Shown here piece by piece: positions 39,584 through 48,273 of a stretch of 64,000 nt of DNA (position 1 is the first letter of the stretch; the number at the start of each line of letters is the position of its first letter). The position numbers and the translations under genes were made by a program. The stretch is from contig NZ_JAFBBP010000001.1 in the NCBI RefSeq assembly GCF_016907275.1, positions 5,570,001-5,634,000 of the forward strand. The letters are read 5' to 3'. The notes below the pieces were generated by a model that saw only the letters and a program-made list of their open reading frames with translations, did no database searches and was not told the origin of the DNA. This DNA comes from Micromonospora luteifusca (GTDB taxonomy: Bacteria; Actinomycetota; Actinomycetes; Mycobacteriales; Micromonosporaceae).

Positions 39584-40792
39584 ATGTCCGCCTCGATCGT
39601 CCTCGGGGTCGGCGGCGGCATCGCCGCCTACAAGGCGTGTGAGCTGCTGCGACTCTTCACTGAATCGGGTCACCAGGTTCGGGTCGTGCCGACCGCGTCG
39701 GCGCTTCGGTTCGTCGGAGCGCCGACCTGGGCGGCGCTCTCCGGCCAGCCGGTCGCCGACGACGTCTGGACCGACGTCCACGAGGTGCCGCACGTCCGGC
39801 TCGGTCAGCAGGCAGACCTGGTGGTGGTCGCGCCGACCACCACCGACCTGCTCGCCAAGGCCGCCCACGGGCTCGCCGACGACCTGCTGACCAACACCCT
39901 GCTGACCGCCCGGTGCCCGGTGCTGCTGGCCCCGGCCATGCACACCGAGATGTGGGAGCACCCGGCCACCGTGGCCAACGTCGCCACGCTGCGCGCCCGG
40001 GGCGTCCGGGTCATCGAGCCGGCCGTCGGTCGGCTCACCGGTGTCGACACCGGCAAGGGCCGCCTACCCGACCCGGCGGAGATCTTCGCCGTTGCCCGTC
40101 GGGTCCTGGCCCGGGGCGACTCCACCGCCGCCGACCTGGCCGGCCGCCGGGTGGTCGTCACCGCCGGTGGCACCCGCGAACCGCTGGACCCGGTCCGCTT
40201 CCTGGGCAACCGCTCCTCGGGCAAGCAGGGTTACGCGTTCGCCCGCGCGGCGGTCGCCCGGGGCGCCCGGGTCACCCTGATCGCGGCCAACGTCTCCCTC
40301 GCCGACCCCGCCGGTGTCGACCTGATCCGCGTCGGCACCACCGCCGAGTTGCGGGATGCGACGCTGAAGGCCGCCGTCGAGGCCGACGCGGTGGTGATGG
40401 CGGCGGCTCCGGCCGATTTCCGCCCCGCGACGTACGCGCCTGGCAAAATCAAGAAGTCGGACGATGGCGTCGCGCCCACCATCGAGCTCGTCACGAACCC
40501 GGACATCGCGGCGGAGCTCGGCCAGCGCAAACGACCGGAGCAACTGCTGGTGGTGTTCGCCGCCGAGACCGGTGATGCCGAGGCCAACGGCCGAGCGAAA
40601 CTCGCCCGGAAGCGGGCCGACCTGATCGTGGTCAATGAGGTCGGTCCGAACCTGGTCTTCGGCGCCGACACCAACACGGTGACGGTCATCGGCGCGGACG
40701 GCTCGGTCAGCCGGCTGCCCGAGCAGGCCAAGGAAGCCGTGGCCGACACCGTCTGGGATCTCGTCGTGGCGCGGCTGCCCGGTCGCTCCTGA
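39584..40792 (+). CDS. coaBC: Phosphopantothenoylcysteine synthetase/decarboxylase
   Basis: This 402-residue bifunctional coenzyme A enzyme has an N-terminal FMN-dependent decarboxylase (CoaC: GVGGGIAAYKACELLRLF, active-site His in VPHVRLG, PAMHTEMW) and a C-terminal CTP-dependent synthetase (CoaB: TAGGTREPLDPVRFLGNRSSGKQGYA, and KIKK in PGKIKKSDD). The Asn usual in PxMNxxMW is His here, a change seen in other actinobacterial CoaC domains as I recall. It is probably cotranscribed with rpoZ. Confidence 0.95.
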   Translation: MSASIVLGVGGGIAAYKACELLRLFTESGHQVRVVPTASALRFVGAPTWAALSGQPVADDVWTDVHEVPHVRLGQQADLVVVAPTTTDLLAKAAHGLADDLLTNTLLTARCPVLLAPAMHTEMWEHPATVANVATLRARGVRVIEPAVGRLTGVDTGKGRLPDPAEIFAVARRVLARGDSTAADLAGRRVVVTAGGTREPLDPVRFLGNRSSGKQGYAFARAAVARGARVTLIAANVSLADPAGVDLIRVGTTAELRDATLKAAVEADAVVMAAAPADFRPATYAPGKIKKSDDGVAPTIELVTNPDIAAELGQRKRPEQLLVVFAAETGDAEANGRAKLARKRADLIVVNEVGPNLVFGADTNTVTVIGADGSVSRLPEQAKEAVADTVWDLVVARLPGRS

Positions 40793-40817
40793 CGGGTGGA
40801 ACAGGGCGCGACCGCTC

Positions 40818-40846
40818 CCGACAACGGCCGCAGTGGTGACTAGACT
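40818..40846 (+). promoter_or_regulatory. Candidate sigma-70-type promoter for metK
   Basis: CCGACA (40818-40823) and TAGACT (40841-40846) are separated by 17 bp, giving a plausible housekeeping promoter 34 bp before the GTG of metK. The leader is too short for a SAM riboswitch, and none is visible. Confidence 0.35.
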
Positions 40847-40879
40847 GCCGCGGAACGACCTCACACGCTTAGGAGTGCC

Positions 40880-42073
40880 GTGACACGCCGCCTCTTCACG
40901 TCCGAATCGGTCACGGAAGGCCACCCGGACAAGATCGCCGACCAGATCAGCGATGGCATCCTCGACGCGTTGCTGGCCGAGGATCCGCACAGCCGGGTGG
41001 CGGTGGAAACCATGATCACCACTGGCCAGGTGCACATCGCCGGTGAGGTGACCACCAAGGCGTACGCCGACATCCCGACGATCGTCCGCCGGACCATCCT
41101 CGACATCGGCTACGACTCGTCGAAGAAGGGCTTCGACGGCGCCTCCTGCGGGGTCAGCGTCTCCATCGGGGCGCAGTCCGAGGACATCGCCCAGGGTGTG
41201 GACAACGCCTTCGAGCTGCGCACGGGGGCGTCGGAGAGCGCGCTGGACGCGCAGGGCGCCGGCGACCAGGGCATGATGTTCGGCTTCGCCTGCTCGGAGA
41301 CGCCCGAGCTGATGCCGCTGCCGATCGCCCTCGCCCACCGGCTGGCCCGCCGCCTCGCCGCTGTGCGCAAGGACGGCACGATTCCCTACCTGCGGCCGGA
41401 CGGCAAGACCCAGGTGACCATCGAGTACGAAGGGCTGCGCCCGGTCCGGCTGAACACCGTGGTCGTGTCCAGCCAGCACGCCGCGGACATCTCGCTCGAC
41501 TCGCTGCTCACCCCGGACGTGCGCGACCACGTGATCGCGCCGGAGTTGGAGAGCCTCGGTCTGGACACCGACGGCTACCGGCTGCTGGTCAACCCGACCG
41601 GCCGGTTCGAGATCGGCGGCCCGATGGGTGACGCCGGGCTGACCGGCCGCAAGATCATTGTCGACACGTACGGCGGGTACGCCCGCCACGGCGGCGGCGC
41701 GTTCTCCGGCAAGGATCCGTCCAAGGTGGACCGTTCGGCCGCGTACGCGATGCGCTGGGTCGCCAAGAACGTGGTCGCCGCCGGTCTGGCCGAGCGGTGC
41801 GAGGCGCAGGTCGCCTACGCCATCGGCAAGGCGCACCCGGTGAGCCTGTTCATCGAGACGTTCGGCACCGAGACCGTGCCCGTCTCCTCGATCGAGAAGG
41901 CCGTCACCGAGGTGTTCGACCTGCGTCCGGCCGCGATCATCCGGGACCTCAACCTGCTCCGCCCGATCTACCAGCAGACCGCCGCGTACGGCCACTTCGG
42001 CCGGGAGCTGCCGGACCTGACCTGGGAGAGCACCGACCGGGCCGCCGACCTCAAGTCGGCCGCGGGAGCCTGA
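40880..42073 (+). CDS. metK: S-adenosylmethionine synthetase
   Basis: This 397-residue enzyme makes SAM from methionine and ATP. It shows [19 protein letters not shown] at the N-terminus, the ATP motif [13 protein letters not shown] and the phosphate-binding [22 protein letters not shown] 40880 has AGGAG upstream. Its stop (TGA 42071-42073) overlaps a CTG that may be the true start of priA. SAM made here would feed, among others, BioA encoded in the same window. Confidence 0.97.
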   Translation: MTRRLFTSESVTEGHPDKIADQISDGILDALLAEDPHSRVAVETMITTGQVHIAGEVTTKAYADIPTIVRRTILDIGYDSSKKGFDGASCGVSVSIGAQSEDIAQGVDNAFELRTGASESALDAQGAGDQGMMFGFACSETPELMPLPIALAHRLARRLAAVRKDGTIPYLRPDGKTQVTIEYEGLRPVRLNTVVVSSQHAADISLDSLLTPDVRDHVIAPELESLGLDTDGYRLLVNPTGRFEIGGPMGDAGLTGRKIIVDTYGGYARHGGGAFSGKDPSKVDRSAAYAMRWVAKNVVAAGLAERCEAQVAYAIGKAHPVSLFIETFGTETVPVSSIEKAVTEVFDLRPAAIIRDLNLLRPIYQQTAAYGHFGRELPDLTWESTDRAADLKSAAGA

Positions 42074-42132
42074 CCGCCACCAGGCGTAGCGACCGGCGAC
42101 CCGCGGAAGGGTCGCCGGTCGCACGCGTCTGC

Positions 42133-44049
42133 GTGGACGTCGGACTGGCACATCTGGACCGGCCGTTCGACTACCTGGTGCCGGCGGAACTGGACGACGT
42201 CGCGGTGCCCGGCACCCGGGTGAAGGTGCGCTTCGCCGGGCAGCTCGTCGACGGATGGCTGTTGTCCCGCGCCGACGACTCCGGGCACACCGGCCGCCTC
42301 GCGTACCTGGAAAAGGTCGTCTCGCCGGAGCCGGTGCTGTCGCCCGAGGTCGCCCGGCTGGCCCGCGCGGTCGCCGACCGGTACGCGGGGAGTCTCGCCG
42401 ACGTGCTCCGGCTCGCCGTGCCGCCGCGGCACGCGCGGGTGGAGAAGGAGCCCCACGACGAGCAGCCCACCCCGGTGGTGGCCGCCGCGCCCGACGCGGT
42501 CGACCCACGCGGGTGGCGGAACTACCCGACGGGCCCCGCGCTGCTGCGCGCGCTCACCGACGGCCGGGCGCCCCGCGCGGTCTGGTCGGCGCTGCCCGGC
42601 GAGGACTGGGCAGCCCGCTACGCCGACGCGGTGGCCGCCACCGTCGCCGGCGGGCGCGGCGCGGTGGTCGTGGTGCCCGACGCCCGCGACCTCGACCGGC
42701 TGGACGCCGCGCTCACCAGCGTGCTCGGCCCGGGGAAGCACGTCAGCCTCTCCGCCGCGCTCGGGCCGGCCCGGCGCTACCGGGCGTTCCTCGCCGCCCG
42801 CCGCGGGCAGGTGCCGGTGGTGATCGGCACCCGGGCGGCGATGTTCGCCCCGGTGGACCGGCTCGGCCTCGTCGCCATCTGGGACGACGGTGACGACCTG
42901 CACTCCGAGCCCCGATCTCCCTACCCGCACGCCCGCGACGTGCTGCTCACCCGCGTCCAGCTCGCCGAGGCCGGCGCGCTGGTCGGTGGGTACGCCCGCA
43001 CCGCCGAGGCGCAGCTGCTGCTGGAGACCGGCTGGGCCCGGGAGGTCGTCGCCGACCGGGCCACCGTGCGGGCCCGTATCCCGGCCATCGCGCCGACCGG
43101 CGACGACCCACAACTGGCGCGCGACCCCGGGGCCGCCACCGCCCGGCTGCCCAGCCTGGCCTGGACGGCCGCCCGCGACGCCCTCCGAGCGGACCTGCCG
43201 GTGCTGGTGCAGGTGCCCCGCCGCGGCTACCTGCCGTCGATCTCCTGCGCCGAGTGCCGCACCCCGGCCCGCTGCGCGCACTGCGCCGGCCCGCTCGCGC
43301 TGCCCTCGGCCGGCGGCACTCCGGCCTGCCGGTGGTGCGCTCGGGTGGCCGCCGCGTACGCCTGCCCGGAGTGTGGGGGGCGGCGGCTGCGGGCCGCGGT
43401 GACCGGCGCCCGGCGGACCGCCGAGGAGTTGGGCCGGGCGTTCCCCGGCGTGCCGGTACGCACCTCGGGCCGCGAGGAGGTGCTGACCGAGGTGCCCGGC
43501 GGCGCCGCCCTGGTGGTGACCACGCCCGGCGCCGAGCCGGTCGCCGAGGGCGGCTACGGCGCGGTGCTGCTGCTCGACTCGTGGGCCCTGCTGACCCGGG
43601 CCGACCTGCGTGCCGGCGAGGAGGCGCTGCGCCGCTGGCTGGCGGCTGCGGCGCTGGCCCGCCCGGCGCCGGCCGGACGGGTGGTGGTCGTCGCCGACGG
43701 CGCGCTCGCCCCAGTGCAGGCGCTGCTGCGCTGGGACGCCGCCTGGTTCGCCGGCCGGGAGTTGGCCGAGCGCCGGGAGCTGGGCTTCCCGCCGGCCGTA
43801 CGCATGGCGAGCGTCACCGGCCCGGCCGAGGCGGTGGCGGACCTGCTCGCCGCGGCCCGGCTGCCGGCCGACGCCGAGGTGCTCGGGCCGGTGCCGGCGG
43901 AGGAGGGGCGGGAGCGGATGCTGGTCCGGGTTCCCCGGGCTCGGGCCGCCGCGCTCGCCGAGGCGCTGCACTCGGCCGCCGGCGCTCGCGCCGCCCGCAA
44001 GGCCGCCGACCCGGTTCGTCTCCAGGTCGACCCGCTGAGCCTGTTCTGA
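42133..44049 (+). CDS. priA: Primosomal protein N' homologue PriA, ATPase-deficient type
   Basis: This protein matches PriA of actinobacteria, a replication-restart factor that binds forked DNA. The 3'-DNA-binding domain (LDRPFDYLVPAEL, GTRVKVRFAGQLVDG) and the zinc module of four CxxC pairs (CAECRTPARCAHC, CRWC, CPECG) are intact. The helicase core lacks a Walker A lysine motif and the DEEH box is IWDDGDDLHSEP, as known for mycobacterial PriA, so it is unlikely to be an ATP-driven helicase. The first standard start is GTG 42133, which leaves out conserved PVARV upstream; CTG 42070, overlapping the metK stop as CTGA, is a likely real start (659 rather than 638 residues). Confidence 0.9.
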   Translation: MDVGLAHLDRPFDYLVPAELDDVAVPGTRVKVRFAGQLVDGWLLSRADDSGHTGRLAYLEKVVSPEPVLSPEVARLARAVADRYAGSLADVLRLAVPPRHARVEKEPHDEQPTPVVAAAPDAVDPRGWRNYPTGPALLRALTDGRAPRAVWSALPGEDWAARYADAVAATVAGGRGAVVVVPDARDLDRLDAALTSVLGPGKHVSLSAALGPARRYRAFLAARRGQVPVVIGTRAAMFAPVDRLGLVAIWDDGDDLHSEPRSPYPHARDVLLTRVQLAEAGALVGGYARTAEAQLLLETGWAREVVADRATVRARIPAIAPTGDDPQLARDPGAATARLPSLAWTAARDALRADLPVLVQVPRRGYLPSISCAECRTPARCAHCAGPLALPSAGGTPACRWCARVAAAYACPECGGRRLRAAVTGARRTAEELGRAFPGVPVRTSGREEVLTEVPGGAALVVTTPGAEPVAEGGYGAVLLLDSWALLTRADLRAGEEALRRWLAAAALARPAPAGRVVVVADGALAPVQALLRWDAAWFAGRELAERRELGFPPAVRMASVTGPAEAVADLLAAARLPADAEVLGPVPAEEGRERMLVRVPRARAAALAEALHSAAGARAARKAADPVRLQVDPLSLF

Positions 44050-44212
44050 CGCTCCCCGCCGGTGCCGACGCCGGTGGTCCCGGTCTCGGCCGGCGCCGAA
44101 GACGGTGGCCCTGTTTTTGCAGCTGTCGACGCCGGCGGGCCTGGCCGGTGGGGCGTCTCTCGCACACCGCGTCCGGCAGGGTGGTGGCGCCGGAGTGGTA
44201 GCATCGCCCGTC

Positions 44213-44347
44213 ATGCCGAGGCGTACGACGGCTCCAGGTCGCGACGGAGCGTCTGCCGCGCCGAACTGGGGTCGCCGCAGGATGGCGCGGCGATGGCGGG
44301 AACGCGTCGCTGGGGACGCGATGTCGATGATGTCTGTGAGCCGGTGA
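44213..44347 (+). CDS. Candidate 44-aa mini-ORF upstream of the kinase/ParB fusion
   Basis: In the 315-bp gap after priA (44050-44364), an Arg-rich frame beginning MPRRTTAPGRDG runs to a TGA (44345-44347) that overlaps an in-frame GTG (44344) of the next gene as GTGA. An extended -10-like TGGTAGCAT (44196-44204) lies about 8 bp before its ATG, so it could be a leaderless message. No -35 is evident and there is no family match. The rest of the gap shows nothing I can support. Low certainty; it may only be leader sequence. Confidence 0.28.
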   Translation: MPRRTTAPGRDGASAAPNWGRRRMARRWRERVAGDAMSMMSVSR

Positions 44348-44364
44348 TCAGGGGTGGACCAGTC

Positions 44365-45348
44365 GTGACCGTTGGACAATCGATCGTCTTCAACGGCGAC
44401 CTCGGCAGCGGCAAGAGCACCGTGTCGGTCGAGATCGCCAAGCGGCTCGGGATGCGCCGGGTCAGCGTGGGGGACCTCTACCGCGAGATGGCGCAGCAGC
44501 GGCAGATGACCGCACTGCAGCTCAACCTGCACGCCGAGCTCGACCAGGCCGTCGACGGTTACGTCGACCAGCTCCAGCGGGACATTGCCGCCTCCGGTGA
44601 GCCTCTGATCATGGACTCCCGGCTGGCCTGGCACTTCTTCACCGACGCGCTCAAGGTCCACATGATCACCGAGCCGGGTGAGGCGGCGCGGCGGGTGCTC
44701 GCCCGCCCCTCCGGGCCGGCGGAGAGCTACGCCACCCTGGAGGAGGCCAAGGCCAAGCTCCGTGAGCGCAGCGCGAGCGAGCGCGGCCGGTTCATCATCC
44801 GTTACGGGGTGGACAAGGCCCGGCTGCGCAACTACGACCTGATCTGCGACACCACCCGGGCGTCCGCGGCCGAGGTGATCGAGCACATCGTCGGCGCGTA
44901 CGAGGGCACGCTCGGCGCCGAGGTGCTGCGCGACGGACCGCCGTTGCTGCTGCTCGACCCGTCCCGCGTCTACCCGACCGAGGACATCGCCACCCTGCGG
45001 GGTCTGTGGGACACCGACTTCGTCGGCGACGTGGCCGAGGCCGGCGACGAGGCCCTCGAACCGCTGAAGATCGGGTTCACCGGCGAGTACTTCTTCGTCG
45101 TCGACGGGCACCGTCGGCTCAGCGCCGCCCTGCAGAACGGCTTCTCCCTGGTCCCCGCCCAACTGGTCGCCGAGGTCGACGAGCCGGTGGTGGGTGGGAT
45201 GAGCGCGATCGACTACTTCGCCGCCCAGGTGCGTCCCGGCCTGGTCTACGACTGGGAGGCGGCCCACAAGATCCAGCTGCCGCTGCCCGAGCCCGCGCTG
45301 CTGCGCGGCGACGCGGTGCTCGCCGGGGACCCGGGCGCCAACGCCTGA
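44365..45348 (+). CDS. CMP-kinase-like P-loop protein fused to a ParB/Srx-like domain
   Basis: This 327-residue protein has an N-terminal P-loop kinase domain (about residues 1-180) similar to archaeal-type cytidylate kinases: NGDLGSGKST with Lys17, RVSVGDLYREMAQQR, and MDSRLAWHFF. The C-terminal part (from about residue 205) contains FFVVDGHRRLSAALQNGF, the Asp-Gly-His-Arg-Arg pattern of ParB/sulfiredoxin-superfamily domains (residues 247-251). Such domains can bind nucleotides or act as kinases. The start is GTG 44365, with AGGGGTGG upstream; GTG 44344 is an alternative. The function is unknown; nucleotide metabolism or a toxin-antitoxin-like role are speculations. Confidence 0.75.
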   Translation: MTVGQSIVFNGDLGSGKSTVSVEIAKRLGMRRVSVGDLYREMAQQRQMTALQLNLHAELDQAVDGYVDQLQRDIAASGEPLIMDSRLAWHFFTDALKVHMITEPGEAARRVLARPSGPAESYATLEEAKAKLRERSASERGRFIIRYGVDKARLRNYDLICDTTRASAAEVIEHIVGAYEGTLGAEVLRDGPPLLLLDPSRVYPTEDIATLRGLWDTDFVGDVAEAGDEALEPLKIGFTGEYFFVVDGHRRLSAALQNGFSLVPAQLVAEVDEPVVGGMSAIDYFAAQVRPGLVYDWEAAHKIQLPLPEPALLRGDAVLAGDPGANA

Positions 45349-45469
45349 CGGGTCGTTCCCCGCGCCGGTGTGCAACCGGCGCAGGACCCGTCCGCCTCGA
45401 CGGGGCTGCCGGGAGTGGCTGGTACCTCCGATGATGGAGCCTCCAACGCTCCGACGAGGGAGGCCGGCC

Positions 45470-46738
45470 ATGGACGCTGCCGAGGCGCTCACACTGCTTA
45501 TGTCGCCGCAGGGGCGCATCGACCCGTACCCGACGTACGAGCAGCTGCGGGCGCACGGGCCGGTCGTGCAGGCCATGCCGGGCCTGTACGTGGTGACCGG
45601 TTACCCGGAGGTGGACGAGCTGCTGCGCGATCCCCGCCTCGGGGTGCTCGACGACGAGCGGCGCGATCAGGTGTGGCCGAACTGGCGGGCGAGCCCCGCC
45701 GTGTCGTCGATCGCCCGCTCCATGCTGCGCACCAACCCGCCCGATCACAGCCGGATGCGCCGGCTCGCCTCCGGCGCGTTCAGCCCGCGGCGGGTCGCCG
45801 GGATGCGTGACGTGGTGCACGCCCAGGCCGTGGAGCTGCTCGACGCGATGGTGGCCCGGGCCTCCGACGGTGAGCCGGTCGACGTGCTGGCCGACTTCGC
45901 GTACCCGCTGCCGGTGGGTGTGATCTGCGCGCTGCTCGGCGTGCCGGCGGCGGACCGGCCGATGTTCCGCCGCTGGGCCGGTGACATGACCGGGGTGCTG
46001 GAGCCGGAGATCACCCCCGAGGAGTTGGCCGTCGCCGACGCCGGCGCCGCCGAGCTGCGCGACTACTTCGTTCAGCTGGTCGTCGACCGGCGGCGGGCCC
46101 CGGCCGACGACCTGACCACCGCGCTCGTCCAGGTGCACGACGCCGACGGCGATCGGCTCACCGGCGTGGAACTGCTGGCCAACCTGGTGCTGCTGCTGGT
46201 GGCCGGCTTCGAGACCACCACCAACCTGCTCGGCAACGGCCTGGTCGTGCTGCTGGGTCACCCCGAGGCCGCCGCCGCGCTGCGCGCCGACCCCGACCTC
46301 GCTCCGGCGTACGTCGAGGAGCTGCTGCGCTTCGACTCCCCGGTGCAGCTGACCACCCGGGTCAGCACCGCGCCGGTGCGCTGCGGTGGGGTCGACCTGC
46401 CGACCGGCAGCACGGCGTTGCTGCTGCTCGGCGCGGCCAACCGGGACCCGCGACGCTTCGCCGACCCGCAGCGCTTCGACCCGACCCGTGACCAGGTGCA
46501 CCCGCTCTCCTTCGGCGCCGGCCCGCACTACTGCCTCGGGGCCGGCCTGGCCCGGCTGGAGGCGCAGCTGGCCTTCCCGATGCTGCTGCGCCGCCTGCCC
46601 GAGCTGGCGCTGGCCGGGACGCCCCGGCACCGCACCCGGCTGACCCTGCGCGGCTACGAGAGCCTGCCCGTGACGCTGGGCACACCGGCGGTGGTCGATC
46701 AAGGTACGCCGGCCGGCGTGCGTCCGAGCACTCCGTAG
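45470..46738 (+). CDS. Cytochrome P450
   Basis: This 422-residue soluble monooxygenase has the I-helix oxygen-binding motif AGFETTTN, the K-helix EELLRFDSP (ExxR) and the heme loop FGAGPHYCLGAGLAR with Cys355 as thiolate ligand. It lies in the broad class of bacterial CYP107-like enzymes, though the family number cannot be fixed by eye. GAGGGAGG precedes ATG 45470. No ferredoxin or ferredoxin reductase gene is adjacent, so electron partners must be encoded elsewhere. The neighbours give no hint of the substrate. Confidence 0.92.
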   Translation: MDAAEALTLLMSPQGRIDPYPTYEQLRAHGPVVQAMPGLYVVTGYPEVDELLRDPRLGVLDDERRDQVWPNWRASPAVSSIARSMLRTNPPDHSRMRRLASGAFSPRRVAGMRDVVHAQAVELLDAMVARASDGEPVDVLADFAYPLPVGVICALLGVPAADRPMFRRWAGDMTGVLEPEITPEELAVADAGAAELRDYFVQLVVDRRRAPADDLTTALVQVHDADGDRLTGVELLANLVLLLVAGFETTTNLLGNGLVVLLGHPEAAAALRADPDLAPAYVEELLRFDSPVQLTTRVSTAPVRCGGVDLPTGSTALLLLGAANRDPRRFADPQRFDPTRDQVHPLSFGAGPHYCLGAGLARLEAQLAFPMLLRRLPELALAGTPRHRTRLTLRGYESLPVTLGTPAVVDQGTPAGVRPSTP

Positions 46739-46783
46739 ACTGGTACGGCACCGCCCGTCCACCTGTCGAAGGAGCCACCCCGC

Positions 46784-47341
46784 GTGACCGTCCAGCCCAT
46801 CCGTCTTTTTGGGGATCCGGTGCTGCGCACGCCGGCCGATCCGGTGGTCGACTTCGACGCCGAGCTGCGTCGGCTCGTCGCCGACCTCACCGACACGATG
46901 CGTGAGCAGAACGGCGCCGGCCTGGCCGCGCCGCAGCTCGGCGTGAGCCTGCGGGTGTTCACCTTCGACGTCGACGACGTGCTCGGGCACCTGATCAACC
47001 CGGTGCTCGAGTTTCCCGACGAGGAGGAGCAGGACGGCCCGGAGGGTTGCCTGTCGATCCCCGGGCTCTACTTCGACACCAAGCGTCGGCAGAACGTCAT
47101 CGCCAAGGGCTTCAGCTCGTTCGGTGACCCGATGCAGATCGTCGGCACCGGGCTGATGGCGCGTTGCCTCCAGCACGAGACCGACCACCTCGACGGGGTG
47201 CTCTTCCTCGACCGGTTGGATTCCCAGGGCCGCAAGGAGGCCATGAAGGCGATCCGCCAGGCCGAGTGGTACGACGCGGCGGCCCCGCCGACGGTCAAGC
47301 TGAGCCCGCACATCAGCGACCCCTTTGGTCTGGGGCGGTGA
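46784..47341 (+). CDS. def: Peptide deformylase
   Basis: This 185-residue metallohydrolase removes the N-formyl group from nascent proteins. The three motifs are [10 protein letters not shown] (residues 44-53), EGCLS with metal ligand Cys89, and HETDH with His131, catalytic Glu132 and His135. GTG 46784 has GGAG upstream. It directly precedes fmt, whose product adds the formyl group to initiator tRNA, with the usual def-fmt-rsmB order. Confidence 0.97.
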   Translation: MTVQPIRLFGDPVLRTPADPVVDFDAELRRLVADLTDTMREQNGAGLAAPQLGVSLRVFTFDVDDVLGHLINPVLEFPDEEEQDGPEGCLSIPGLYFDTKRRQNVIAKGFSSFGDPMQIVGTGLMARCLQHETDHLDGVLFLDRLDSQGRKEAMKAIRQAEWYDAAAPPTVKLSPHISDPFGLGR

Positions 47342-47346
47342 CCCCG

Positions 47347-48273
47347 ATGCGCGTGATCTTCGCTGGTACGCCGGCCGTCGCTGTCCCCGCTCTGGCCGCC
47401 GTCGCCGCCTCCGGGCATGACCTGGTCGCCGTGGTCACCCGGCCCGACGCGCCCGCCGGACGCGGGCGTGGCCTGTCCCGCTCCCCGGTCGGCGAGTGGG
47501 CCGACGCGCAGGGCGTCGAGGTGCTCACGCCGGCCCGCCCCCGCGACCCCGAGTTCCTCGACCGACTGCGCGAGCTCGCACCGGACTGCGTGCCGGTCGT
47601 CGCCTACGGCGCGCTGGTCCCACCGGCTGCCCTGGAGATCCCCCGGCACGGTTGGATCAACCTGCACTTCTCGCTGCTGCCCGCGTGGCGTGGCGCCGCG
47701 CCCGTGCAGCACGCCGTGCTGCACGGTGACGAGTTGACCGGGGCCAGCGTCTTCCAACTGGAGCAGGGCCTGGACACCGGCCCGGTCTACGGCACCCTCA
47801 CCGACGAGATCCGCGCCACCGACACCTCCGGGGACCTGCTGGAGCGGCTCGCCGAATCCGGTGCCGGTCTGCTGGTGGCGGTGCTCGACGCGATCGCCGC
47901 CGGCACCGCCAGGGCGGAGCCACAGCCCGCCGACGGGGTGTCACTGGCACCGAAGCTGACCGTGGACGACGCCAGGGTGCGGTGGAGTGACCCGGCCTTC
48001 GCCGTCGACCGCCGGCTGCGGGCCTGCACTCCGGCCCCGGGCGGCTGGACCACGTTCCGGGGCGAGCGGGTGAAGCTCGGCCCGGTCGTGCCGGTGCCCG
48101 ACGGCCCCGAATTGAAGCCTGGAGAGTTGCTGGTGGAGAAGTCGCGGGTACTGGCCGGCACGGCGACCGTGCCGGTGCGTCTCGGTGAGGTCCGCGCCGC
48201 GGGCAAGCGGGCCATGGGCGCGACCGACTGGGCGCGCGGCGTCCGGGTCGGCACCGGCGAGGACTTCGCGTGA
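47347..48273 (+). CDS. fmt: Methionyl-tRNA formyltransferase
   Basis: This 308-residue enzyme formylates Met-tRNAi with 10-formyl-THF. It has the N-terminal [14 protein letters not shown], the catalytic region [21 protein letters not shown] and the C-terminal OB-like domain. ATG 47347 is preferred because GGGG lies 11 nt upstream; the GTG at 47338 (GTGA overlap with def) is in frame and would add three residues. It overlaps rsmB by 4 nt. Confidence 0.96.
   Translation: MRVIFAGTPAVAVPALAAVAASGHDLVAVVTRPDAPAGRGRGLSRSPVGEWADAQGVEVLTPARPRDPEFLDRLRELAPDCVPVVAYGALVPPAALEIPRHGWINLHFSLLPAWRGAAPVQHAVLHGDELTGASVFQLEQGLDTGPVYGTLTDEIRATDTSGDLLERLAESGAGLLVAVLDAIAAGTARAEPQPADGVSLAPKLTVDDARVRWSDPAFAVDRRLRACTPAPGGWTTFRGERVKLGPVVPVPDGPELKPGELLVEKSRVLAGTATVPVRLGEVRAAGKRAMGATDWARGVRVGTGEDFA

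Noticed and set aside
40793..40879. SAM riboswitch upstream of metK
   Set aside because: The gap is only 87 bp and lacks the conserved SAM-I or SAM-II core; a simple promoter explains it better.
41968..45576. A 1202-codon minus-strand open frame across metK, priA and the kinase/ParB gene
   Set aside because: Composition is low-complexity (Gly/Arg/Ala) without motifs, and it is fully covered by recognised plus-strand genes.
45119..47311. A 730-codon minus-strand frame opposite the P450 and def genes
   Set aside because: The P450 heme loop and the def catalytic motifs are on the plus strand; the opposite frame is Arg/His/Gln-rich shadow.
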